A stretch of DNA of 64,000 nucleotides. Origin: AC-32 sp963704005 (GTDB lineage: Bacteria > Actinomycetota > Thermoleophilia > Gaiellales > Gaiellaceae). The notes under the pieces were generated by a model that saw only the letters and a list, made by a program, of their open reading frames with translations, did no database searches and was not told where the DNA came from. Positions 45,043-52,157 of the stretch are shown here, in pieces. Where the stretch lies: contig CAVPGJ010000001.1 of NCBI GenBank assembly GCA_963704005.1, positions 186,001 to 250,000 on the forward strand. The letters run 5' to 3'. The translations under genes were made by a program, and so were the position numbers. How positions within the stretch are numbered: the stretch's first letter is position 1; each line of letters begins with the position of its first letter.

Positions 45043-45053
45043 GGGCGCGGATT

Positions 45054-46742
45054 CTAGACCGCCGAGACGCCCAGGCGTGCGCCGACCACCGCCTCGGCTG
45101 CCTGAGCGCTGCCCGCGTGCCCGGTCACGGCGCCGAGGAAGTCGTCCCGCTCGAGCGCATAGAGCTCGACATCGGTCTTTGCCCGGACCGTCGCCGTCCG
45201 GGGAACGTCCCGCAGGAGCGCGATCTCGCCGAAGTGGTCGCCGGGCCCCTGCGTCGCCTGCGCCTTCCCATCGACGCTGACCTCGACCTCGCCCGAGGCG
45301 ATCACGTAGAAGCGGTCGCCGTGGCCGCCCTGCTCGACGATCGTCTCGCCCGCGGGGGCCTCCACGAGCACGAGCTGCGCGGCGAGAGCCTCGAGCACCG
45401 GAGCGCTGAGCGGCGTGAAGATCGGGATCGAGCGCAGCAGGTCGATCTCGCGGGTGCGGTCGACGGCCTCGTCGTCGAGCCGCACGAGCGGGACCCTCGT
45501 CGCGACGGTGAGCACCGGCAGGACCGCGCCGGTCGCGACCAGCGCCCAGCGGATTCCCAGCCAGTGGACGAGCACCGGGGCGAGGATCGCGCCGACCGCG
45601 ACGGTCGCGAAGAAGAGGCTGTGCAGGACGCCGAAGACCCGCGCCAGCACCGCGGCCGGGCTCGTGCGCTGCAGCAGGGTGAAGCCGGCGACGTCCTCGA
45701 CGATGTTCGAGATCCCGACCAGCGCGAAGGCCGCGAACGCGATCGCGAAGGTGGGGTGCGGCGCGATGAACAGCATCGGGCCGCCGGTTCCCGCGACCGC
45801 GAGCCCGAACGGCCCGGCGAGCCGGCGGCGCCCGACCAGCATCAGCGAGAAGACCGCGCCGAGCAGGCCGCCGACCCCGACCGCCGCGTTCAGGTAGCCG
45901 ACCCCGCCCGGGCCGAGATGCAGGAGCTCCAGCGCGCAGACGGCCAGCAGCACGCTCATGGCGCCGTTCACCAGCGTCTGGGCCGAGAAGAGCCCGATCA
46001 CGAGCTGCAGGCGACGGTCGGCCGCGATCGCCCGGAAGCCGTCGGCGGCCTCGTGCAGGAGCGACCGCTCGCCCTCCTGTCGCGGCGGCGGCTCGTCGGT
46101 GCGCAGCAGCCCGGCGAGCTGGAACGCCGACCAGAGGAACGTCGCGGCGGTCACCAGGAAGACGACCCAGATGGTCGAGACCGCGAGCAGCAGGCCGCCG
46201 AGGGCGGGGCCGACGCAGAAGCCGAGGCTCTCGAGCGTGCTGGAGCTGACGTTGGCGGCGGTCAGCTCCTCGGGCGTCCGCGCCAGCGACGGGAGCAGCG
46301 CCGCCTGCGCGGGCTGGAAGGCGGTCGAGATCACGGCCACCAGCGCGGCGAGCACGTAGACGACGGCGGTCGGCGCGTCCAGCAGGACGCAGGCCGCCAT
46401 GCCGTAGAGCGCCGCGGCGCGGAGCAGGTCGGCCGAGAGCATCACCAGCACCCGGCGGCAGCGGTCGCCGAGCACCGAGGCGATCGGCGAAGCGAAGGCG
46501 GACGGCAGCCAGCGGATCAGGCCGACGAGCCCGACCGCCGAGGTGCCTCCCGCGTCGTAGGCGTAGACGATCAGCGCGACGGTGTAGGCCCAGCTGCCGA
46601 CGATCGAGCCGGCCCACGCGAGCTGCAGCCGGCGCAGGCCGGGGTTCCGGTAGACCTCGCGCAGTGCGGTGGACGACTCGCGAAGCTGCTCCCGAAGCGC
46701 TTTCACAGGCGGAGAATCACGGAAATTGCGTTCCGGGGGCAA
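45054..46742 (-). CDS. MFS transporter with C-terminal cyclic-nucleotide-binding domain
   Basis: A 562-residue fusion. Residues about 35-415 are an MFS/DHA3-like transporter (QLAWAGSIVGSWAYTVALIVY, SVLGDRCRRVLVML, STAFQPAQAALLP). After a linker comes a cNMP domain from about 435: DLLRSIPIFTPLSAPVLEAL, GDRFYVIASGEVEVSVDG and GPGDHFGEIALLRDVPRTATV. Direct control of efflux by cAMP or another cyclic nucleotide is suggested. The cargo is unknown. It is divergent from the His-rich repeat protein and followed by a free cNMP-domain gene. Confidence 0.88.
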   Translation of the reverse strand: MPPERNFRDSPPVKALREQLRESSTALREVYRNPGLRRLQLAWAGSIVGSWAYTVALIVYAYDAGGTSAVGLVGLIRWLPSAFASPIASVLGDRCRRVLVMLSADLLRAAALYGMAACVLLDAPTAVVYVLAALVAVISTAFQPAQAALLPSLARTPEELTAANVSSSTLESLGFCVGPALGGLLLAVSTIWVVFLVTAATFLWSAFQLAGLLRTDEPPPRQEGERSLLHEAADGFRAIAADRRLQLVIGLFSAQTLVNGAMSVLLAVCALELLHLGPGGVGYLNAAVGVGGLLGAVFSLMLVGRRRLAGPFGLAVAGTGGPMLFIAPHPTFAIAFAAFALVGISNIVEDVAGFTLLQRTSPAAVLARVFGVLHSLFFATVAVGAILAPVLVHWLGIRWALVATGAVLPVLTVATRVPLVRLDDEAVDRTREIDLLRSIPIFTPLSAPVLEALAAQLVLVEAPAGETIVEQGGHGDRFYVIASGEVEVSVDGKAQATQGPGDHFGEIALLRDVPRTATVRAKTDVELYALERDDFLGAVTGHAGSAQAAEAVVGARLGVSAV

Positions 46743-46812
46743 GCGAGGGAAGATTCCAGGGGCGACGACCGTCTAGTGAGCAAGTTCAAAAGTTCCCGGA
46801 AGGAGGACCACC

Positions 46813-47019
46813 GTGTCGGAGCAGGACAAGCATCTGGAGCCCAAGGAGCAGGAGGACGTCGAGGCGCACGCCCACAAGAACCGGAACGTGGCGAAGGACG
46901 ACGACGTCGAGGCGCACGCCCACAAGAACGCCCACAAGAACCGGAACGTGGCGAAGGACGACGACGACGTCGAGGCCCACATGCACAAGGGCATGCACAA
47001 GGGCCAGCACAAGGCCTAG
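46813..47019 (+). CDS. Small His/Asp/Lys-rich protein with DVEAH repeats
   Basis: A 68-residue protein; GTG at 46813 is preceded by AAGGAGG at ideal distance. It is built from repeats: DVEAHAHKNRNVAKDDD at 15-31, DVEAHAHKNAHKNRNVAKDD from 31, and DVEAHMHKGMHKGQHKA from 52. At DNA level the unit is 48 bases (starting 46855 and 46903; the third starts 46966). It has 12 His, no Cys and no signal peptide. Metal binding or a peptide-precursor role are possible; I do not know the function. A terminator follows. Confidence 0.75.
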   Translation: MSEQDKHLEPKEQEDVEAHAHKNRNVAKDDDVEAHAHKNAHKNRNVAKDDDDVEAHMHKGMHKGQHKA

Positions 47020-47047
47020 TGCGCGCAGCAGACCGCTAGCAGGTCCG

Positions 47048-47071
47048 CGAGGGAGCCGAGAGGCTCCCTCG
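47048..47071. terminator. Bidirectional terminator hairpin
   Basis: CGAGGGAGCC, loop GAGA, GGCTCCCTCG: ten perfect pairs followed by GCGTTTCT on the plus strand, between the repeat-protein gene and the convergent GAF gene. Confidence 0.75.
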
Positions 47072-47077
47072 GCGTTT

Positions 47078-47734
47078 CTAGAGACTGTCGTCGAAGGCGG
47101 GCGGCTCGAGCAGCGCCTCGATCGCCTCGAGCAGGCGATCGACCGCTTCGCGCCGCTCGGGCTCGAGGTCGGCGAGCTTCGCCGCCAGCCGCGCCAGCGC
47201 CTCGCCTTCGCCGCCCTCGTCCTCGAGGACGGCGCGTGCCTTGCGGGCGCGCTGCAGGAGGTCGAGCGCGATCGCGGCCTCGTTCGCGAACAGGCCGAGC
47301 AGCTCCATCTCCTGGAGCGAGAAGACGGCCTGCTGCGGGCGATCGAGCACCTCGAGCACGCCGAGGGCCCGCTCCTCGTGCAGGAGCGGCACGGCCATCA
47401 GGGCCTTGGGGACGAAGCCGGTCGACTCGGCCGCCTCGCGCGCGAAGCGCGGGTCCTCCTGGAGCTCCTCGATCACCAGCGGCTGGCGCGTGGTGAGCAC
47501 CCAACCGGCGACTCCCGTGCTGGACGGGAAGCGGCGGCCGATCAGCTCCTCGGCGCCCTCGCCGGCGACGGCCTCGAAGACGAGCTCGTCAGTGGCTTCG
47601 TCGTGCAGGAAGATCGACGAGGCCCGCGCGCCGAAGATCGCCCGCGCCACCTCGACGATCGCCTGGAGCAGCGCGCGGTAGCTCTCCTCCGAGCCGAGCG
47701 CGCCCGCCGCGACGGCGGCCCGCAGGTCGCTCAT
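47078..47734 (-). CDS. GAF domain protein
   Basis: A 218-residue cytoplasmic protein with one GAF domain at about 20-165: ASSIFLHDEATDELVFEAVAG, STGVAGWVLTTRQPLVIEEL, and MAVPLLHEERALGVLEVLDR. A charged helical tail follows. GAF domains bind small ligands such as cyclic nucleotides or sense redox state. The ATG overlaps the stop of the subtilase gene as ATGA, so it is translationally coupled and may tune that protease. Confidence 0.87.
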   Translation of the reverse strand: MSDLRAAVAAGALGSEESYRALLQAIVEVARAIFGARASSIFLHDEATDELVFEAVAGEGAEELIGRRFPSSTGVAGWVLTTRQPLVIEELQEDPRFAREAAESTGFVPKALMAVPLLHEERALGVLEVLDRPQQAVFSLQEMELLGLFANEAAIALDLLQRARKARAVLEDEGGEGEALARLAAKLADLEPERREAVDRLLEAIEALLEPPAFDDSL

Positions 47735-48594
47735 TTCGCGCTTCCGCCGACGTTGTTCGCGGTCAGGTAGAGCACGCTCTTGAGCTGGAACGGGGTCAGC
47801 TCCGGGTGCTTCGCCATCACGAGCGCGCAGATCCCGGCCATGTGCGGGGTCGCGAAGCTGTTGCCGCTCGAGCGGATAGTCGAGCCGCCGAGCCACGCGA
47901 CCTCGACGCCGACCCCGCGCGCGAAGAACTCGACCGGCGGGTTGGGGTTGTAGAAGAACGTCAGCGGATCGGGCTCCTCGTGGCTTCCGACGGAGATGAC
48001 CGAGGAGAAGCGCCAGGGATAGCTCTCGACCGGCATGTTGTGGGCGGAGGCTACGAGAACCGTGCGGCGGAAGTAGGCGCTGTCGGCCAGCTCGTGCAGC
48101 AGCTCTGCGAAGTGCCGCTTCGTCGTCGAGAGGCTCATGTTGATCACGTCGAACCCCTGGTCGACCGCCCAGCGCAGGCCGCCGAGCAGCACCGAGCCGC
48201 TGCCCTTGAAGCCGGCGCCGAGGACGCGGACGCTGAAAAGGCTCGCCTCGGGGGCGAGCGAGTGGACGATCCCGGCGCACGCGGTCCCGTGGCCGCAGAG
48301 GTCTCCTTCCGTGTCCTCGACGAACTCGATCTCGTCGTCCTCGCCCTTCACGACCGCGATCGCGCCCTCGAGCCCGCCGACCGCCGGGTGGCCGGCCTCG
48401 ACGCCGCTGTCGAGGATGCAGACGCGGGCGCCCTTGCCCGTCGAGCCGCCGAAGGCCCACTTGCGCGTGACCTGCTCGGGCCACTCGACGCCGATCGCGA
48501 TCCGCCCGGCCGCGTCGGCGGGAAGGCTCCAGGCGGGAAGCCCAGGGTCGTCGTCGTGCTCGTCAGGCGCCGCGGGCGCCTGCTCGTTCGCCAT
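47731..48594 (-). CDS. Cytoplasmic subtilisin-like (S8) protease
   Basis: A 287-residue S8 peptidase without signal peptide or propeptide. Catalytic Asp in VCILDSGVEAGHP (near 61), His in DLCGHGTACAGIV (near 103), oxyanion Asn in LVASAHNMPVE, and Ser in RSSGNSFATPHMAGI (near 245). It lacks the inhibitor domain of secreted subtilases, so it likely acts in the cytoplasm or is made active. TACGAT seven bases before the ATG suggests leaderless expression. It is coupled to the GAF gene, and two palindromic operators lie just upstream. Confidence 0.9.
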   Translation of the reverse strand: MANEQAPAAPDEHDDDPGLPAWSLPADAAGRIAIGVEWPEQVTRKWAFGGSTGKGARVCILDSGVEAGHPAVGGLEGAIAVVKGEDDEIEFVEDTEGDLCGHGTACAGIVHSLAPEASLFSVRVLGAGFKGSGSVLLGGLRWAVDQGFDVINMSLSTTKRHFAELLHELADSAYFRRTVLVASAHNMPVESYPWRFSSVISVGSHEEPDPLTFFYNPNPPVEFFARGVGVEVAWLGGSTIRSSGNSFATPHMAGICALVMAKHPELTPFQLKSVLYLTANNVGGSAK

Positions 48595-48617
48595 GGCGAG
48601 GATCGTAGACCGCTTAC

Positions 48618-48667
48618 TAACAGGCTGTTACTTGAGGATCCCGATCGGGTTAGTAACAGTCTGTTAC
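48618..48667. promoter_or_regulatory. Two tandem palindromic operators
   Basis: TAACAGGCTGTTA (48618-48630) and TAACAGTCTGTTA (48654-48666, extending to 15 bases as GTAACAG, T, CTGTTAC) are 36 bases apart centre to centre, between the divergent subtilase and lipoprotein genes. The symmetry and size fit TetR-family operators. No TetR gene is in the window. The second site touches the lipoprotein start codon. Confidence 0.65.
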
Positions 48668-49255
48668 GTGAGAAGGGACGAGCATCAGCGACTTTGGCCA
48701 CCCTGGAGCTCGCGACTTTCGTGGCGTGGGGGAGTCGTCGTCGCCGCGCTGGCGGCTCTCGGCTTCTGCGTGTCCGGCTGTGGTGGGACTCCGACGAGTC
48801 AGTCTGAAGCTCGCCCGATCGCCACGAAGTTCGTGCGCGCGCTGCTCGGGTCCAGCGAGCAACGAGTCGCGGTCGCCGCCGCACACCGGCTGGGCAGCCC
48901 GGCCGTCGCCGATGACGTCACCAGCTGGTACCCGGGGTTCAGGCGAGATCGCGAATACGTTCTTTTCGCGGCGGACGGCTGTCCGAAGAGTCAGACGGGG
49001 CACGACGTCGCGCCAGCCGGGAACGGGCCGTGCTTTGACTTCCATCTCGGCAGTCGGCCGGTGCCTGACCCGATGAACCCCGGTTACGCGCACTACGCCG
49101 AGGGCCAGCTGTTCGTAAGCATTGCCGCGCATCACCCGATCCGCGTCTACGACTTCACCTATCTCGGGGGCGGGGGAGACTGCAAGCTCGGAGCCTCGTG
49201 CAGGCAGATCGTGGCCGCGTTCGAGCGGACCCGTCGGGCCGCTACCTCGAGCTAG
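48668..49255 (+). CDS. Putative lipoprotein of unknown function
   Basis: A 195-residue protein from GTG at 48668. After a charged N-terminus (RRDEHQRLWPPWSSRLSWRG) comes a hydrophobic stretch ending in the lipobox-like VSGCGG, then an extracytoplasmic domain with four further Cys (DGCPKSQ, NGPCFDF, GDCKLGASC) that could form disulfides. I do not recognise the family. The start codon directly follows the second palindromic operator, so repression would block transcription start. It is convergent with the next small gene (four-base overlap). Confidence 0.6.
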   Translation: MRRDEHQRLWPPWSSRLSWRGGVVVAALAALGFCVSGCGGTPTSQSEARPIATKFVRALLGSSEQRVAVAAAHRLGSPAVADDVTSWYPGFRRDREYVLFAADGCPKSQTGHDVAPAGNGPCFDFHLGSRPVPDPMNPGYAHYAEGQLFVSIAAHHPIRVYDFTYLGGGGDCKLGASCRQIVAAFERTRRAATSS

Positions 49256-49503
49256 CCGGAGACGCGGCGGCGGAGCTCGTCGAGCAACGGCCAGGTTGGC
49301 TCGACGCCCTCCGCCCGCAGCGCGCCCTCCAGGTCAGCGATAAGCGCTCGCCGGAACTCGGCATCGGCCTCGGCTCGGGCCACGATCCCGTCCAGCTCGC
49401 GGCGGGCTTGCGGCAGCTCCTGTGCCGCGCCAACCCAGGCGGCCGGAGCCGGCGGGAGCATCCCGATCAGCCGGGACAGTCTTTCGATGTCGTATGCGCT
49501 CAT
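49252..49503 (-). CDS. Small helical protein of unknown function
   Basis: An 83-residue protein from ATG at 49503 (a GTG lies one codon earlier). Predicted helical throughout: SAYDIERLSRLIGMLPPAPAA, then QELPQARRELDGIVARAEADAEFRRAL and a C-terminal PLLDELRRRVSG. No Cys, no membrane segment. It lies 80 bases downstream of the ECF sigma gene on the same strand and could be co-transcribed, perhaps as a small regulatory partner; that is only inference. Confidence 0.5.
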   Translation of the reverse strand: MSAYDIERLSRLIGMLPPAPAAWVGAAQELPQARRELDGIVARAEADAEFRRALIADLEGALRAEGVEPTWPLLDELRRRVSG

Positions 49504-49583
49504 CACGTCACCTGCTCACTGGACGCGTCAGGGACGTCTTTTCTTCCCTCGCCGTCTGAAATGGCCGGTCGACGCGAGGGAAT

Positions 49584-50171
49584 TCAATTCCTCACCTCAA
49601 AAGCATCACGCAGTTTCTCGAGGCAGCGGGAGATGCGGCTCGCGATCGTGCCGGCGGGCAGCCCGAGCGCGTCGCCGATCGTCCGGTAGCTCTCGTCGCG
49701 GGCGAAGAAGCGGTCGAGGACCTCGCGGCAGTTCTCCGGCAGCGCGGCCATCGCATCGTGGACGTCGAAGGACTCCTCGAGTTGCGAGAGGACGTCTTCG
49801 GCGGCGGTCTCCGGCAGCTCGTCGGTGTCCTCGACGGTCTCCCGCGAGCCGGCGCGGAGGCGGTCGATGCAGAGCCGCCGCGTGAGCTGGCCGATCCAGG
49901 GGCGCACGGCGTCGTCCTCGCGGAGGGTCCCGAGCCGCTCGTAGACGCGGGCGAAGACCTCCTGGAAGACATCCTCGGCGTCGTGCTCGGGCAGCCGGAA
50001 CGCCTGGACGGAGATCGCGTACACGTAGCGCGAGAAGCGTTCGACCAGCGTGCGCCAGGCCTGCTCGTCGCCGCTCCGGCACTGCGCGACCAGCCGCGCG
50101 TCGGTGAGCTCGGTGCTCAGCGCTGCTGCGCTGCGCGCAGCCGCTGCGCCATGGTCTCGAGCAGCTTCCAT
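49584..50171 (-). CDS. ECF-family RNA polymerase sigma factor
   Basis: About 195 residues. Region 2 has DEQAWRTLVERFSRYVYAI and HDAEDVFQEVFARVYERL; region 4 has LPENCREVLDRFFARDESYR and LGLPAGTIASRISRCLEKLR. This is a sigma-70 of the ECF group. The ATG at 50171 lies 55 bases inside the preceding cNMP gene. Another possible start is CTG overlapping that gene's stop as CTGA, close to the family start (LSTELTDARLVAQC). No anti-sigma factor with zinc-binding motif is adjacent. Linkage to a cNMP protein suggests cyclic-nucleotide input. Confidence 0.87.
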   Translation of the reverse strand: MEAARDHGAAAARSAAALSTELTDARLVAQCRSGDEQAWRTLVERFSRYVYAISVQAFRLPEHDAEDVFQEVFARVYERLGTLREDDAVRPWIGQLTRRLCIDRLRAGSRETVEDTDELPETAAEDVLSQLEESFDVHDAMAALPENCREVLDRFFARDESYRTIGDALGLPAGTIASRISRCLEKLRDAFEVRN

Positions 50172-50527
50172 GCCATTGAGGCGTTCGACTCGACGAGCGG
50201 ACGGAACTCCCAGGAGGTGAGTCCGTAGCAGTGGAGGTCGCTGACGGCGGTGACGGTCGCGCTCCGGGCGCCGTCGTCGATCAGCGCGATCTCGCCGAAG
50301 TAGTCGCCGGGGCCGAGCGAGCGCCGCTCGTCTCCGCGCACCGAGACCGTCGCCTCGCCGCTCTCGATCACGAAGAAGCCGGCGCCGGTCTTGCCCTCGC
50401 CGGCGACGGTGGTGCCGGCGTCGAAGGTGCGCTCCTTGAACGAGCGTGCAAGCCGCTCGAGGTCGCCCTTTTCGAAGTGCTCGAACAGGGGGACGCGTTG
50501 CAGGAGCTCAACCGGAGCCTCGGCCAT
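50117..50527 (-). CDS. Stand-alone cyclic-nucleotide-binding domain protein, paralogue
   Basis: A 136-residue protein very like 44629-45042: VELLQRVPLFEHFEKGDLER, GKTGAGFFVIESGEATVSV, LGPGDYFGEIALIDDGARSATV and LTSWEFRPLVESNASMAWKLL. Ligand residues are kept. It precedes and overlaps the ECF sigma gene. TAGAAT lies ten bases before the ATG. The duplication implies two circuits using the same sensor fold. Confidence 0.88.
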   Translation of the reverse strand: MAEAPVELLQRVPLFEHFEKGDLERLARSFKERTFDAGTTVAGEGKTGAGFFVIESGEATVSVRGDERRSLGPGDYFGEIALIDDGARSATVTAVSDLHCYGLTSWEFRPLVESNASMAWKLLETMAQRLRAAQQR

Positions 50528-50540
50528 GTGTCCGTTGATT

Positions 50541-50744
50541 CTACGACCTTTCCGGTTTTGCGTCCTGCACGCGGCCGGCCAGCTCCTCGATCCGACCCTC
50601 GGCCCCGTCGAGCCGCTCGCGGCAGAAGCGGTAGAGCTCCTCGCCGCGCTCCCAGAGCTTCAGCGCCTCGTCGAGCGGAACCTCGCCGCTCTCGAGCCGC
50701 TGGACGATCTCCTCCAGCTCGCGCTGGGCCTCTTCGAAGGTCAC
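50541..50744 (-). CDS. xseB: Exodeoxyribonuclease VII small subunit
   Basis: A 67-residue all-helical protein: TFEEAQRELEEIVQRLESGE, VPLDEALKLWERGEELYRFC, the XseB pattern. It assembles in several copies on XseA to form the single-strand DNA exonuclease. GTG start overlaps the XseA stop as GTGA. Confidence 0.95.
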   Translation of the reverse strand: MTFEEAQRELEEIVQRLESGEVPLDEALKLWERGEELYRFCRERLDGAEGRIEELAGRVQDAKPERS

Positions 50745-51892
50745 TTCACATCCTCGATGCGGGCGCCGAAGCCACCCTCCGCCAGCTCGACGTCGACGCT
50801 CTGGCCGGGCTCGACCGCGCGGCTGGAGCGGACGATCTCGTCGCCGGCCCGGACGATCGCGTAGCCGCGCTCGAGCGTGCCCTGCGGCGAGAGGGCGCGG
50901 AGGCGGCCGGCCGCCTGGTCGAGCCGGGAGCGGCCGCGCTCGACGAGCAGGCGCGGGGCTCTCTGGAGACGCTCGTGGGCGCGGTCGAGCCGCTGCCGCT
51001 CGCGCTCCAGGCCCCGGCGTGCGCCGCGCTCGAGGCCCTGGCGGTGGCGGTCGAGGCGCTGCACGAGATCGGCCAGGTCGGGGACGACCAGGCGGGCGGC
51101 GACGCTCGGCGTCGAGGCGCGCGCGTCGGCGGCGAGGTCGCAGAGCGGCGTGTCCTGCTCGTGGCCGACCGCCGTGACGACCGGGACCGGGCAGTCCGCG
51201 ATCGCCCGCACCAGCCGCTCGTCGCTGAAGGGGAGCAGGTCTTCGAAGCTGCCGCCGCCGCGGGCGACGACGATCACGTCGATCTCGGGCTCGCGGCTGA
51301 GGACGCCCAGCGTCTCGATCACGGCGCCGGCTGCGCGTGGCCCCTGGACATAGGTCTCGGCGACGAGCACCGCGGCGGGCGGGAAGCGGGTCTGGATCGC
51401 CGTCAGCACGTCGCGCTTGGCGGCCGCATCGTTGCCGGTCACGAGGCCGATCCGGCGGGGCAGGAACGGGAGCGGCCGCTTGCGCTCGGCTGCGAACAGC
51501 CCCTCGGCGGCCAGCTTCTGCTTCAGCCGCTCGAGCGCGGCCAGGTGGTCGCCGAGGCCGAAGCGCTCGAGCGAAAGCGCCCGGAGGCGGAACTCGCCGC
51601 GCGCCTCGTACAGCTCGGGCCTGCCGTACACGTGGACGCGGTCGCCGTCGGCGAGCTCGAGCCGCAGCGCGTCGAAGCGGCCGCGCGGCATCGAGACGCC
51701 GAGGCAGGCGCCGTCCGCGGGGTCCTTGAGCGTGAAGAAGACACTGGCCCAGCGCGCCTGGCGCCGGAGCTCGGTGACCTCGCCCTCGACCCAGACGGTG
51801 GGCAGGCGGGCGAGCCAGGAGGCGACGCCGCGGTTGAACGCACCGACGCTGTAGACGCGCCGGTCGCCGTACTCGATCGCCTCGGCCTTCAA
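50741..51892 (-). CDS. xseA: Exodeoxyribonuclease VII large subunit
   Basis: A 383-residue protein: N-terminal OB fold (SVGAFNRGVASWLARLPTVW, VFFTLKDPADGACLGVSMPR), then the nuclease region RIGLVTGNDAAAKRDVL, VVARGGGSFEDLLPFSDERL and TAVGHEQDTPLCDLAADARASTPS, and a helical C-terminus. Degrades single-stranded DNA in both directions. The TTG start at 51892 has no Shine-Dalgarno sequence, but TAGCCT (complement of 51900-51905) lies exactly seven bases upstream, supporting a leaderless start. Confidence 0.95.
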   Translation of the reverse strand: MKAEAIEYGDRRVYSVGAFNRGVASWLARLPTVWVEGEVTELRRQARWASVFFTLKDPADGACLGVSMPRGRFDALRLELADGDRVHVYGRPELYEARGEFRLRALSLERFGLGDHLAALERLKQKLAAEGLFAAERKRPLPFLPRRIGLVTGNDAAAKRDVLTAIQTRFPPAAVLVAETYVQGPRAAGAVIETLGVLSREPEIDVIVVARGGGSFEDLLPFSDERLVRAIADCPVPVVTAVGHEQDTPLCDLAADARASTPSVAARLVVPDLADLVQRLDRHRQGLERGARRGLERERQRLDRAHERLQRAPRLLVERGRSRLDQAAGRLRALSPQGTLERGYAIVRAGDEIVRSSRAVEPGQSVDVELAEGGFGARIEDVK

Positions 51893-51902
51893 ACAGGGAA
51901 GG

Positions 51903-52097
51903 CTAGATCAAGATCTCGGCGGCCGTCTCGGGCTCGCAGCCGCGGGAAAGGAGCTCCACGGCGTGGTGCAGGTCGGCGCTCGAGTGCGCGATCCGTTCGG
52001 CCAGCGGAAGCGGGTATCCGGCCTCCATCAGCACGTGCAGGCGCCAGCTCTCGACTTTCGCCTGTTCGTCCCGGGGTGTCTCGGCAATCTGCGTCAT
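51903..52097 (-). CDS. Small conserved-looking protein, function unknown
   Basis: A 64-residue protein: ESWRLHVLMEAGYPLPLAER, then SADLHHAVELLSRGCEPETA and a final EILI. The pattern (aromatic-rich AGY, DLH, GC, TA) is one I associate with short uncharacterised actinobacterial proteins, but no function is known to me. No membrane segment. Confidence 0.6.
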   Translation of the reverse strand: MTQIAETPRDEQAKVESWRLHVLMEAGYPLPLAERIAHSSADLHHAVELLSRGCEPETAAEILI

Positions 52098-52157
52098 CGG
52101 CGTCGGGTGGGTTCGCCCTGTCCTAGACGAACCCTTCTCGGAGAAGTTTGCGCCAAG

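Noticed and set aside
46855..46990. A CRISPR array
   Set aside because: The 48-base repeats are in frame inside a coding sequence and have no spacers.
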